Positions 13,527-21,176 are shown, numbered from the stretch's first letter. The stretch: DNA of 23,787 bases from Candidatus Saccharibacteria bacterium UBA6209 (GCA_905370345.1 CAJPKE010000011.1:1-23787); one strand, 5' to 3'. Notes: generated by a model from the sequence alone, not told the origin. Program-made: numbers and translations.

Positions 13527-14045
13527 CTATAGCTTTATCAGCCGAATAAACTTCTCTAAGGCGTCCGGCTTAATTTCTTGCATTGGTAGGCGCGCTCCGA
13601 GCATATCAACAATTCTCTCGCCCTCTGCTTCGGAAAAATAAATAGTCAAACCTGGTGAGAATCGCTTTACTGGCAATAATAGAATTGAATGTTGGTTATT
13701 TTCGTGAATTAATCCAAATGCGCGAAATTCGCTAAAATCGTGTAAAACATCGGCGATGTAAATACCCTTGGGGCTAATCGCGTAGTTTATTACTTGTGGG
13801 GTTTTGTTTGATAATACAAACAAGGCTACAGCCATAATTGGCAATAAAACAGCGAAAGTCCAGTTCTTAAACACCAAAATTGCCAAAGCCATTAATCCTA
13901 TCAACACAATGACAAAAAACACGTACCACAATTTACCGCGTTGAACCTGTACGCCTTCTGGTGCGTTCCAAGCTATTGGCTCGGTTAAATCAATCCTGTC
14001 AGATGCTGGCGCTTCAAAGTCTTGGTTTTCTGAACTATCATTCAT
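13527..14045 (-). CDS. Small two-helix membrane protein with PH-like C-terminal part, function unknown
   Basis: 172 residues. A soluble acidic N-terminus (1-35) precedes two adjacent membrane helices (about 39-59 and 62-79). The ~90-residue C-terminal part contains INYAISPKGIYIADVLHDFS and LLLPVKRFSPGLTIYF. Two close helices followed by a beta-rich domain of this kind recall bacterial PH-like or YdbT-type membrane proteins, but the match is only by pattern. I would call it a conserved hypothetical. The -10 box ends 6 bases before the ATG, predicting a leaderless mRNA. It lies between a pilin-like gene and the tRNA-Arg unit. Confidence 0.65.
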   Translation of the reverse strand: MNDSSENQDFEAPASDRIDLTEPIAWNAPEGVQVQRGKLWYVFFVIVLIGLMALAILVFKNWTFAVLLPIMAVALFVLSNKTPQVINYAISPKGIYIADVLHDFSEFRAFGLIHENNQHSILLLPVKRFSPGLTIYFSEAEGERIVDMLGARLPMQEIKPDALEKFIRLIKL

Positions 14046-14051
14046 GACGTT

Positions 14052-14080
14052 AGTATATCACGATGAGAATTAGTGAACAA
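14052..14080 (-). promoter_or_regulatory. Promoter of the 172-aa membrane protein gene (leaderless)
   Basis: Minus strand TTGTTC (14080-14075), a 17-bp spacer, TATACT (14057-14052), then six bases and the ATG. The expected start of transcription is the A of the ATG. The -35 directly abuts the stop codon of the upstream pilin-like gene. Confidence 0.65.
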
Positions 14081-14488
14081 TTAAACGTTAGTGGTTGATC
14101 CGCCACTTAAAGCTGCGCCAAGAATAAAGTTAATAATCGCGTAAGCAAAGACCGCAACCAATAGACCGATAATCGCGTATAAAATTGTATTTTTGGCATT
14201 TGTTACGGATTCTTTTTTACCACCAGAGATTACATAGCGGAAACCACCGAAGATTAGCATAACGACACTTAAAACGCCGACGCCGAATAGCATAATATTG
14301 ATAGCTCGCTTTACGATTGATGAATCACCATTAGCCAAGTTGGATGGTGTATTGTCACCGCGTGCTGCGTTAATTCCAGCTGGCGCACCGCCCTCACCTA
14401 ACGCGGAAACTGGAGCAGTTACCAAAGCTACACCGAACCCGATTGTAAGTAATCCTATTATAATTTTAGAAATATATCCTTTTACCAT
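14081..14488 (-). CDS. VirB2/TrbC-like T4SS pilin 7, away from the main cluster
   Basis: 135 residues. A signal peptide ends near APVSAL (about residue 29). A cysteine-free exposed segment of about 35 residues follows. Two helices (about 60-82 and 105-130) surround the turn SGGKKESVTNAKNTILYAII. It resembles pilins 5 and 6 most (NAKNTILYAIIGLLVAVFAY against AAKNTVLYAIVGLVVAILAY). The S-G-D turn is replaced by S-G-G-K-K. It is on the opposite strand about 3 kb from the cluster, with its own leaderless-type promoter and no Shine-Dalgarno, so its expression may be set separately. Confidence 0.75.
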   Translation of the reverse strand: MVKGYISKIIIGLLTIGFGVALVTAPVSALGEGGAPAGINAARGDNTPSNLANGDSSIVKRAINIMLFGVGVLSVVMLIFGGFRYVISGGKKESVTNAKNTILYAIIGLLVAVFAYAIINFILGAALSGGSTTNV

Positions 14489-14494
14489 AATTCT

Positions 14495-14500
14495 ATTATA
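14495..14500 (-). promoter_or_regulatory. -10 box of pilin gene 7 (leaderless)
   Basis: Minus strand TATAAT ending 6 bases before the ATG at 14488. The -35 is weak. There is no Shine-Dalgarno. Confidence 0.6.
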
Positions 14501-14541
14501 CCCTATTTGCGATAAAGCTATTAATAATTACACTTCTATGA

Positions 14542-14547
14542 TACACT
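14542..14547 (+). promoter_or_regulatory. Possible -10 box of the tRNA-Ser pair
   Basis: TGATACACT, a weak extended -10 (TACACT), 13 bases before tRNA-Ser(GCT). No clear -35. Offered because the tRNA pair needs a promoter in this 72-bp gap. Confidence 0.35.
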
Positions 14548-14560
14548 AAATAGTGAATTT

Positions 14561-14653
14561 GGAGGAGTACCCAAGTGGCTGAAGGGGACGGTTTGCTAAA
14601 TCGTTAGTATGGAGAGATCTGTAGCGGGGGTTCGAATCCCCCCTCCTCCGCCA
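14561..14653 (+). tRNA. tRNA-Ser (GCT)
   Basis: 93 bases with encoded CCA and a long variable arm. Acceptor GGAGGAG pairs with CTCCTCC. Anticodon stem ACGGT/ATCGT encloses loop TTGCTAA, giving GCT. T-arm is GGGGG-TTCGAAT-CCCCC. It reads AGC and AGU. Confidence 0.92.
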
Positions 14654-14670
14654 AAATTCAGAAATAGTAC

Positions 14671-14760
14671 GGAAGGGTGACCGAGTGGTTGAAGGTACCG
14701 GTCTTGAAAACCGGCGTGCGGTAAAACGTACCGAGGGTTCGAATCCCTCCCCTTCCGCCA
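14671..14760 (+). tRNA. tRNA-Ser (TGA)
   Basis: 90 bases with encoded CCA and a long variable arm. Acceptor GGAAGGG pairs with CCCTTCC. Anticodon stem CCGGT/ACCGG encloses loop CTTGAAA, giving TGA. T-loop is TTCGAAT. It is 17 bases after tRNA-Ser(GCT), probably on the same transcript. Confidence 0.92.
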
Positions 14761-14781
14761 AAATAGTGCTATTGAATTTGA

Positions 14782-14813
14782 AAAATAGGAGATTCATACG
14801 GGTCTCCTATTTT
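14782..14813 (+). terminator. Bidirectional terminator between the tRNA-Ser pair and the VanZ-RDD gene
   Basis: An 11-bp stem AAAATAGGAGA / TCTCCTATTTT with a 10-base loop. It ends in T's on the plus strand and, read the other way, also ends in T's after the stem, so it can end both the tRNA transcript and the convergent membrane-protein transcript. Confidence 0.85.
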
Positions 14814-14834
14814 TGTTGGTTACGATGGAGATTT

Positions 14835-15917
14835 TTATTTCTCTTGTTTGGCTTGAATTGTACTTTTGTAACTTGTGCCAGACAGACGATCAAACATAAA
14901 GCGTCGGTTAAATAACGCTACGACAATTGTAATTAATACGAATAATATGAATGCCAAGAATGTAATTGCGAATAGACAGAGAAACAATAGCGAATTCGCT
15001 TCCTTATTCAATTCATCCGCGAGGTAAAACAAGCCTGCGGGAATGATGCGAAAATATATCGTGAGTAAGATTCCTCTGAAAATTGTGCGAATCCATTTTT
15101 TATTTTCAAATGTTAGCCCAAACTTTAATAATGCGCTACCAAAAGTTTTACCATTCAGTAGAGGAATTAGGCTAAAATAGAGGGCTAAAAATAGCGAAAA
15201 CGGAAGTTGGGTTTTTGATAAGGTGTAAGGAATACGGATGATAACAGCGTCGATTATTAGAGATAAACTAACACGGATTGCAGAAACTCGTGAGCCGGCC
15301 TCAAGGGATTTTTCATCTATTTCTTCCCTGGACGGAAGTAGCCACGTCGCAAACCAGCCCAGAAAGTAACCGACGCATCCGCCTATCGTGTTCTGGATGA
15401 TATCATCGACGTCGGCTAATCGATAGGGTCCTGAATAGATGAAATAAAGTCCAGATAATTGAGTTAGCTCAAAGAATAAACTTAAAGTAGCCGTCAATAA
15501 CAACGTCTTTTTAAGATTACATTTGAAATAGTAGCGCAGGTAAATTCCGAACGGAATGAGCATTAAAACATTGAAAGCAGGAACGTAGAAAGTGGAATAT
15601 TTCATTGCTGCGATCCAAGTTGATTTGTCTGTTAATACAAGTGGATTGTTCTTTATAAAATCTGCGACGAATGAAAACGGAATTAAATTCAGATTTTCTG
15701 CGTAAGTTGTGTGAACGGATCCTGGATTTGGTAACGGTAAAATAACTAAGAAATATACAGTTAATAAATACAGAATAAAGGAATAGAAAATCAAAGTCCG
15801 CAGCTTATTGACGGAGCCGTATTTTCGATAGTTCGCAATCATATACGGCAATGTGATAAGAAACGCCAAAATTGGAAAAAGAATTAGTGCGACCTTAATG
15901 GAAATTAGATATCCCAT
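14835..15917 (-). CDS. VanZ-RDD fusion membrane protein
   Basis: 360 residues from the chosen start. The N-terminal half is VanZ-like, with several helices, FELTQLSGLYFIYSGPYR and the signature DVDDIIQNTIGG near residue 170. The C-terminal half is RDD-like, with LNGKTFGSALLKFGL and a final FDRLSGT. VanZ proteins are linked to low-level teicoplanin resistance and cell-envelope stress; RDD domains occur in membrane proteins of varied or unknown transport role. The exact function here is unknown. The frame is open to a TTG at 15992, with ATGs at 15938, 15926 and 15917. I chose 15917 because a TATAAT ends 7 bases before it and it opens directly into the first membrane helix. ATG 15938 remains possible. 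Confidence 0.75.
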   Translation of the reverse strand: MGYLISIKVALILFPILAFLITLPYMIANYRKYGSVNKLRTLIFYSFILYLLTVYFLVILPLPNPGSVHTTYAENLNLIPFSFVADFIKNNPLVLTDKSTWIAAMKYSTFYVPAFNVLMLIPFGIYLRYYFKCNLKKTLLLTATLSLFFELTQLSGLYFIYSGPYRLADVDDIIQNTIGGCVGYFLGWFATWLLPSREEIDEKSLEAGSRVSAIRVSLSLIIDAVIIRIPYTLSKTQLPFSLFLALYFSLIPLLNGKTFGSALLKFGLTFENKKWIRTIFRGILLTIYFRIIPAGLFYLADELNKEANSLLFLCLFAITFLAFILFVLITIVVALFNRRFMFDRLSGTSYKSTIQAKQEK

Positions 15918-15924
15918 AAACTCC

Positions 15925-15930
15925 ATTATA
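15925..15930 (-). promoter_or_regulatory. Possible -10 box of the VanZ-RDD gene
   Basis: Minus strand TATAAT ending 7 bases before ATG 15917. It matches the leaderless spacing seen at other genes in the window, but it lies within the longer reading frame and the -35 is poor. Confidence 0.4.
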
Positions 15931-15985
15931 CTAAACATTTTCTCTGTAAAATTCAGGATGACTATTTCTATGCTGGGAAATATAC

Positions 15986-16014
15986 TTGACAAAAAACAAA
16001 GCTTATGCTAACAT
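15986..16014 (+). promoter_or_regulatory. Promoter of the 113-aa orphan gene
   Basis: Perfect -35 TTGACA (15986-15991), a 17-bp spacer, TAACAT (16009-16014) with an upstream TG (TGCTAACAT). The leader is about 38 bases. Confidence 0.75.
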
Positions 16015-16058
16015 TATAACTAGTATTCTAAAAATAGATACAAAAAGAAAGAATAAAA

Positions 16059-16400
16059 ATGAATTTAGTACAACAGTTTTTCACCGTTACAACTATGTTT
16101 GTCAGTTTGAATGTAGCGTTTGGTGTGCTGCTGCACGATACCAACGTCGATAAAGCGTTTTTGTCATCTTGGAAAACATATAGCGTTCAAAGTGACGTTA
16201 AGGATGAAATAAAAATGCCAGAAACAAAGCCTCATACCCATCCAGAACACGCTCAATTATCAAATGTGTTAAAAGAAGGTTCAGCACGACCGCGAACTAC
16301 ACCTCGTAACAACGATAAGAAGCGATTGCGCCAAAAATATGCCGCTCGTGGTCAACATACTTTTGACGGATATCACCTTGATTTTGAAGGTATGAGTTAG
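16059..16400 (+). CDS. Small single-pass membrane or exported protein, unknown function
   Basis: 113 residues. An uncharged hydrophobic N-terminal segment (about 4-25, QQFFTVTTMFVSLNVAFGVL) could be a membrane anchor or uncleaved signal; no clear cleavage site is visible. The remainder is hydrophilic, first histidine- and proline-containing (KPHTHPEHAQL), then basic (RPRTTPRNNDKKRLRQKYAARG). I recognise no domain. A strong promoter upstream and a normal codon pattern support a real gene, although AGAAAG is only a weak ribosome site. The stop is 1 base from the convergent valS stop, and no terminator is visible between them. Confidence 0.62.
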   Translation: MNLVQQFFTVTTMFVSLNVAFGVLLHDTNVDKAFLSSWKTYSVQSDVKDEIKMPETKPHTHPEHAQLSNVLKEGSARPRTTPRNNDKKRLRQKYAARGQHTFDGYHLDFEGMS

Positions 16401-16401
16401 G

Positions 16402-18957
16402 CTATTTCAAGCTAATCACTTCCAGTTCCGAAACAAGCCGAGTAATAATTTTTTCTTGCTCGGCTAATTGCTCACGAGTTTCCTCGACAAGGTGGGCTGG
16501 AGCCTTCTCAACGTAAGTCGGATTTTCCAGGCGCTTCTTTAATCCCGCCAATTTCTGACGTGCTTCGGCTAGGCGCATTTCCAGATTTTCCTGATGTTGA
16601 TACAGAGTTTCGCTATCAATATCTAGCCACGCTTCCCTGTTTGCCGCCGCTAATCTCAGTCCGCGCGGTTGGTCAGTGTGTTCAATTGCCTCAAGCCGCA
16701 TCAGATGCTTAATTGTATCTTGATTGTCGGCGATAAGGCTGTCGTTGCCGTATAACAATCGATATTTCTTATTCCCTGGCAGCTCGGCAATCACCCAACG
16801 ACCTTCGGCAACCAAGAGCTTAAGTTGCTCGAATTGTTCGGCAGCAATCGGATCGAACTTTTCTGGAGTTGGCCAAGCTTCACGCATCAAAATGCCGTCG
16901 GTGTAATTGAGTGTTTGCCAAATCGTTTCCGTAACGAACGGCGCAAATGGATGAGCGATTTTCAAAGAAGTCGCCAAAACCCAAGATAATAGTGGACGAT
17001 TGATCGCGGTTTTAGATGATTCAATATACCAGTCAGCCACGTCGTCCCAAATAGTGTGGTAAACAGTCTCTGACGCCTCTGAGAAGCGATATTGTTCTAA
17101 TCGAACAGCGATGTTGTTGGCGGCGTCGTTCAATTGGCGAATAATCCAGTGATCGGCCGGAGTTTGTGGCTCTAAGTCGACAATTTGGTGATTATCGCCA
17201 ATTTGCGCCTCGACAAATCGGGCAATATTCCATAGCTTATTGCAGAAGTTGCGAGCAGCGATAACAGAGCCGCGATTGAAGGCCTGACTTTGAGCTGGCG
17301 CTCGCCCAGAAATAAGTCCCATACGTGTTGCGTCAGATCCAAATTCTGCGACCAACTCCATAGGATTGATAACATTACCCTTAGACTTGGACATTTTTTG
17401 GTTGTGCTCGTCATTAACCATTCCGTGCAGATAAACTTCTTTGAATGGCAACTTCCCTGTTCGGTACAGACTAAGCATAATCATTCGTGAAACCCATGCG
17501 CGCATAATATCCATGCCAGTTTCCATCATGTCTGTCGGGAAATAATTGGCTAAATCGCCGTCGGTCAGATAATCCGTTACGATATATGGCCATTGACCAG
17601 ATGAGAACCAAGTATCAAAGGTATCCTCTTCCCTAATATATGTTGTGTCATTTACAACAATACTCTGCTCGTTGGTGCGAGTATCAAATATCCAATCCTT
17701 AGGGTCGTTTTCATTTACAAACGCAGGAATTGGTATTCCCCATGGAATCTGTCGTGAAATATTCCAGTCTTTCAATTGCTCAAGATATGCGATAAGTTCT
17801 TTGCGCTTGGATGCTGGATAAAAAGTGATTTCTTCTTTTTTGAGTGCATCGATTGCCGGCTGTGCGAGCGATTGTGTTTTAATAAACCACTGCTCTTTAA
17901 TCATTGGCTCAATTACGCTGCCACACCTATAACAATGTCCAACGGCGTGTTCAATTTCAGTCTCACCGCGGCGTAGCTCTAATGCTTCCAGTGCTTCCAA
18001 AACTCGAGCGCGAGCTTCTACTGGTGTTAATCCTAGGAACTGTGCTGGCACGTTTATCATCTTCCCTTCTGGGCTGATAATTGACTCTATAGGTAAATCA
18101 TGACGTTTTGCAATTTCAAAGTCGTTCGGGTCGTGCGCCGGCGTAATTTTAACTGCGCCAGTGCCGTAGCTCATGTCGACGTATTCGTCCGCGATGATAG
18201 GAATTTCCTTATCGACAATCGGCAGTAAAATGCGAGTTCCAACCAATTTTTTGTATCGCTCATCATCTGGATGAACCGCCACAGCGACGTCGCCGAGCAT
18301 AGTTTCTGGGCGCGTAGTAGCTACGATAATCTCGCCAATTTTATCTAGCGTCGGGTAAGCTATTTTCCACAACTTCCCTTTCTCGTTCTTATGTTCTACT
18401 TCGATGTCGGCAAAGCTGGTTTGGTGTTTGGTACAGTAATTGACAATTCGCTCACCTCTGTAAACCAAATTGTCATCCCACATTTTCTTAAATGTATCGT
18501 ATACGGTGTCGATAACTTTATCGTCCAGAGTGAATGTCAAATGCTTCCATGACGCACTAACACCTAACGCGCGCAATTGCAGCTCCATATTGCCGCGTTT
18601 TTCTTGTACAAAATTCCAAACTTGACTATAAAGTTGGTCACGTGAAAAATCGAAGCGACTCTTCCCCTGCTTCGTTAATTCTCTTTCATACACAACCCAA
18701 GTTTCAAACCCAGCGTGGTCGGCACCTGGAATAAATACGGCGTCGTCGCCCTTCATTCGGTGATAGCGAATCAGAATATCCTTCAGATTCATATCGAGTG
18801 CGTGCCCAATGTGAAGATTACCGTTAGCGTTAGGCGGTGGCATAATGATTGAATATGGCTTGCCTACCCCTGTTGGCTCTAATGCGCCGCTGGTTTCCCA
18901 TAGGGCATAAATATTCGGTTCGTAATCGTTTGGTATGTATTGTTTAGCTAGCTGCAT
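16402..18957 (-). CDS. valS: Valine-tRNA ligase (ValS)
   Basis: 851 residues, near the usual 850-950. A class I synthetase: HIGH motif within PPPNANGNLHIGHALDMNLK (HIGH at 49-52), CP1 editing domain with ATTRPETMLGDVAVAVHPDD, a paired-cysteine stretch HCYRCGSVIEPMIKEQWFIK, the KMSKS motif at 521-525 (KMSKSKGN), an anticodon-binding helical domain, and a C-terminal coiled coil from about 780 (LAEARQKLAGLKKRLENP). It charges tRNA-Val in the cytoplasm and hydrolyses mischarged Thr-tRNA-Val. ATG 18957 has only a weak GGAA upstream. An unusually long leader with two hairpins precedes it. Confidence 0.96.
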   Translation of the reverse strand: MQLAKQYIPNDYEPNIYALWETSGALEPTGVGKPYSIIMPPPNANGNLHIGHALDMNLKDILIRYHRMKGDDAVFIPGADHAGFETWVVYERELTKQGKSRFDFSRDQLYSQVWNFVQEKRGNMELQLRALGVSASWKHLTFTLDDKVIDTVYDTFKKMWDDNLVYRGERIVNYCTKHQTSFADIEVEHKNEKGKLWKIAYPTLDKIGEIIVATTRPETMLGDVAVAVHPDDERYKKLVGTRILLPIVDKEIPIIADEYVDMSYGTGAVKITPAHDPNDFEIAKRHDLPIESIISPEGKMINVPAQFLGLTPVEARARVLEALEALELRRGETEIEHAVGHCYRCGSVIEPMIKEQWFIKTQSLAQPAIDALKKEEITFYPASKRKELIAYLEQLKDWNISRQIPWGIPIPAFVNENDPKDWIFDTRTNEQSIVVNDTTYIREEDTFDTWFSSGQWPYIVTDYLTDGDLANYFPTDMMETGMDIMRAWVSRMIMLSLYRTGKLPFKEVYLHGMVNDEHNQKMSKSKGNVINPMELVAEFGSDATRMGLISGRAPAQSQAFNRGSVIAARNFCNKLWNIARFVEAQIGDNHQIVDLEPQTPADHWIIRQLNDAANNIAVRLEQYRFSEASETVYHTIWDDVADWYIESSKTAINRPLLSWVLATSLKIAHPFAPFVTETIWQTLNYTDGILMREAWPTPEKFDPIAAEQFEQLKLLVAEGRWVIAELPGNKKYRLLYGNDSLIADNQDTIKHLMRLEAIEHTDQPRGLRLAAANREAWLDIDSETLYQHQENLEMRLAEARQKLAGLKKRLENPTYVEKAPAHLVEETREQLAEQEKIITRLVSELEVISLK

Positions 18958-19071
18958 AAGTTATTCCATGGTTTTTTCATGTGAAAAAAGACAAAAGAAA
19001 ACAAAGTAGCTTTTCACGTGCAAAAGCTCTTATTTGCGTAATCCTCTAATTTCTCCACATATTTATATTAC
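18958..19071 (-). promoter_or_regulatory. Long valS leader with two hairpins (candidate attenuator)
   Basis: The predicted transcript has about 114 bases before the valS ATG. Hairpin A (19008-19028) pairs AGCTTTT with AAAAGCT around a 7-base loop and is followed by a U-rich stretch of some 24 bases. Hairpin B (18972-18989) pairs TTTTTTC with GAAAAAA around ACAT. It lies 15 bases before the ATG. A short frame (ATG AAA AAA CCA TGG ...) begins inside hairpin B and overlaps the valS start. No T-box consensus is visible. Confidence 0.45.
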
Positions 19072-19077
19072 ATCTTA

Positions 19078-19100
19078 ATTATACCACAAATTTATGTGGT
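19078..19100 (-). promoter_or_regulatory. Extended -10 promoter of valS with overlapping inverted repeat
   Basis: Minus strand TGGTATAAT (TATAAT 19083-19078), no good -35. The inverted repeat ACCACA / TGTGGT (19100-19095 and 19088-19083, 6-base centre) fills the spacer and touches the -10. It could be an operator, or the remnant hairpin of the upstream FemAB-like gene. Confidence 0.55.
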
Positions 19101-19119
19101 GCGATGAGGAAAAAAGGGG

Positions 19120-20046
19120 TTATTTTCTGATCGTTTGATACGCTCGATATAGCCAATATTGAAGTGGCTTTAGAGGAAGTTCCCAGGTTGACCCAGAATG
19201 GATATCTTCGCCGCCGAACGATCGCTTAAACTTTGTAAAGCCAGCCCATGGGTGATTTTTTGGTGCGTTTTCAGGAGCAATTCCATATAAATCGACTTTC
19301 TCCATTTGACGATGTTTTGCATCGATTATCGCTTCGGTGAGCAGGGCAGTTCCAGCGTTAAGTTTGCGATATTCTGGTGTAGAATTTGCTGCTGCATGCG
19401 CGTAAATTCGAGTTGTTTTTGAGTCGAAAAATAGGGCAGTAGCAATTACTTTATTGTCATATGTTGCGTACCAAAATGAAGCATCCTTTGATGGTAGCAG
19501 GGAACCAGCTTGCTTATGAAAATATGAATCTGGATGCGGCGACATACCAGTCCGTTTGGCGACTTCGTGTATCAATTCTAAGAAATATTTAATATCGTCT
19601 GGGTTTTGAGATTGATGAACCGTTACGCCTTTTTTGCGATAATTCCTATAACAATTTCTTACAGGTTGCGCCATGCTTGCTATAATCTCTTCCTCTGGTT
19701 GCTGGAGATTGATAATATGCGTATGTTCTGGCTGCAAATGGACGTAAGTGGCTTTCTTCCAATTCTCATCAGATAATACCTTAGAAAAGGTAGGTTTAAT
19801 TGGTCCGACTCTGAGGAAAGTCACACCAAGTTTTTTGCCGAGCTCTGCTAAGTCTTTTAGCGCCAATCGTAATGCTTCTTCGTTAATAGCGGTTGGACCA
19901 AAAGGGCAATATAAGCGAGAATTGCCCGTGCCGTGCTCTAATATTGCGAAATATTCCCATCCTTCACCTCTGTTGTGAAAGACTTTTCGACCGAGCGATT
20001 GTTGGAATTTTTCCCATGCTGATGATTGTAGAAAATGTTGATTCAT
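19120..20046 (-). CDS. FemA/FemB-family (MurM-like) peptidoglycan cross-bridge aminoacyltransferase
   Basis: 308 residues, about 100 shorter than S. aureus FemA because the coiled-coil arm is absent. Two GNAT-like halves: residues 1-110 include SAWEKFQQSLGRKVF and LYCPFGPTA, and 130-300 include IASMAQPVRNCYRNYRKKGV, SFWYATYDNKVIATALFF, NAGTALLTEAIIDAKHRQM and DLYGIAPENAP, the typical C-terminal block. Members move amino acids from aminoacyl-tRNA to the peptide stem of lipid II at the inner membrane. The amino acid used cannot be read from sequence. It begins 18 bases after the tsaD stop, with GAGGAT as ribosome site, so it is probably in an operon with tsaD. Confidence 0.85.
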   Translation of the reverse strand: MNQHFLQSSAWEKFQQSLGRKVFHNRGEGWEYFAILEHGTGNSRLYCPFGPTAINEEALRLALKDLAELGKKLGVTFLRVGPIKPTFSKVLSDENWKKATYVHLQPEHTHIINLQQPEEEIIASMAQPVRNCYRNYRKKGVTVHQSQNPDDIKYFLELIHEVAKRTGMSPHPDSYFHKQAGSLLPSKDASFWYATYDNKVIATALFFDSKTTRIYAHAAANSTPEYRKLNAGTALLTEAIIDAKHRQMEKVDLYGIAPENAPKNHPWAGFTKFKRSFGGEDIHSGSTWELPLKPLQYWLYRAYQTIRK

Positions 20047-20064
20047 GTTGTAATCCTCACAACG

Positions 20065-21135
20065 TTATATTGCTGTCATTGATAAACTTGGCTGAACTTC
20101 CAGATCGTATGGATCTGTAGGCTCGTCAATTTGAGATCTGAAATAACCGAGGGTAGCAATCATCGCGGCGTTATCTGTACAGAGTTGAATAGGGGCGTAT
20201 TCGATGTCAATTGGCAAAGCTTCGCGTAATTGACGGCGCAACTCTTGGTTAGCCGCAACTCCGCCAGCAATCACAACGGAGGCTGGCTGGAAATTGTCAA
20301 ATGCCTTCTTGGTCTTATTTACGAGAGTTTTTATGGCTGTGTACTGGAAACTCGCTGCCATATTACGTCGTAATTCGTCATCTACGAGCGCTGGAAGCTC
20401 ATGAGAGGGAAAAGTGAAGTCTTTACCGACTTCGTGCTGAACGGCTCTCAAAACGGCTGTCTTAAGCCCAGAGAAGGAAAAATCGTATTCGCCGGATAAT
20501 TTGGCAATAGGTAAGTGGAATGCGTGCGGATTGCCAAGCTCAGCAGCTTTAGCGATAGCTGGGCCGCCAGGATATGGCAAACCGATGATTTTAGCAACTT
20601 TATCAAACGCTTCGCCAACCGCGTCGTCTTGGGTTTGTCCAATAAGCTGATAATCGCCGTGATTTTTAAATAGGACAAGTTGTGAATGCCCGCCTGAAAC
20701 GATCAACGAAAGCATAGGGAATGACGGCTGTTGTTTCGGCAATGTTAGAGATAGATTGTCGGATTGCTTGTTGATAAAATTGGCGTACACGTGAGCTTCT
20801 ACATGATGAATCTTAAAGAGCGGCTTATTATGGATAATAGCGAGAGTTCTAGCGGCGAGAGTGCCGATTAATAGCGAGCCAATAAGCCCCGGCGCGTAAG
20901 TAACGGCGATGGCGTCGATATCATCCCAAGTGCAATTTGCGTCAGACAAAGCTTTTTTAATGACGGGATTTACAACTTCCAAGTGACTACGAGCGGCAAT
21001 TTCTGGAATAACTCCGCCGTATTCTGCATGAATATCGATTTGAGAATTGACGACATTTGAAAGCAAGCGTTCGCCATCTTCAACGATTGACGCCGCTGTT
21101 TCGTCGCAACTGGATTCAATTCCCAAAATCCTCAT
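20065..21135 (-). CDS. tsaD: TsaD, tRNA N6-threonylcarbamoyladenosine transferase
   Basis: 356 residues, the normal length of TsaD/Gcp/Kae1. It begins MRILGIESSCDETAASIVED and holds the metal-binding HHVEAH at 110-115, IVSGGHSQL, the EAFDKVAK and GLPYPGGPAIAKAA stretch and the ASKH ATPase block VVIAGGVAANQELR with TDNAAMIA near the end. It transfers the threonylcarbamoyl group to A37 of tRNAs that read ANN codons, together with TsaB and TsaE (not in this window). An extended -10 box ends 8 bases before the ATG with no ribosome site. It is divergent from murE with 41 bp between starts. Confidence 0.96.
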   Translation of the reverse strand: MRILGIESSCDETAASIVEDGERLLSNVVNSQIDIHAEYGGVIPEIAARSHLEVVNPVIKKALSDANCTWDDIDAIAVTYAPGLIGSLLIGTLAARTLAIIHNKPLFKIHHVEAHVYANFINKQSDNLSLTLPKQQPSFPMLSLIVSGGHSQLVLFKNHGDYQLIGQTQDDAVGEAFDKVAKIIGLPYPGGPAIAKAAELGNPHAFHLPIAKLSGEYDFSFSGLKTAVLRAVQHEVGKDFTFPSHELPALVDDELRRNMAASFQYTAIKTLVNKTKKAFDNFQPASVVIAGGVAANQELRRQLREALPIDIEYAPIQLCTDNAAMIATLGYFRSQIDEPTDPYDLEVQPSLSMTAI

Positions 21136-21143
21136 TTGTTTTT

Positions 21144-21149
21144 ATTATA
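21144..21149 (-). promoter_or_regulatory. Extended -10 promoter of tsaD (near-leaderless)
   Basis: Minus strand TGCTATAAT; the box ends 8 bases before the tsaD ATG (21135). No good -35. Confidence 0.62.
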
Positions 21150-21163
21150 GCAAATATAAGTGG

Positions 21164-21169
21164 TAAAAT
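21164..21169 (+). promoter_or_regulatory. -10 box of the murE-like gene (leaderless)
   Basis: TAAAAT ending 7 bases before ATG 21177. It contains an earlier in-frame ATG (21168), which favours 21177 as the true start. The -35 is weak. It lies 14 bp from the divergent tsaD -10. Confidence 0.5.
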
Positions 21170-21176
21170 GGGTATT

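Noticed and set aside
14546..14797. 83-codon minus-strand frame, and 13205-13414 on plus and 13110-13322 on minus
   Set aside because: All read through tRNA genes (runs such as GEGFEPSVRFT are typical tRNA translations).
18958..19071. T-box riboswitch before valS
   Set aside because: The leader is too short and has no specifier loop or the T-box consensus bulge.
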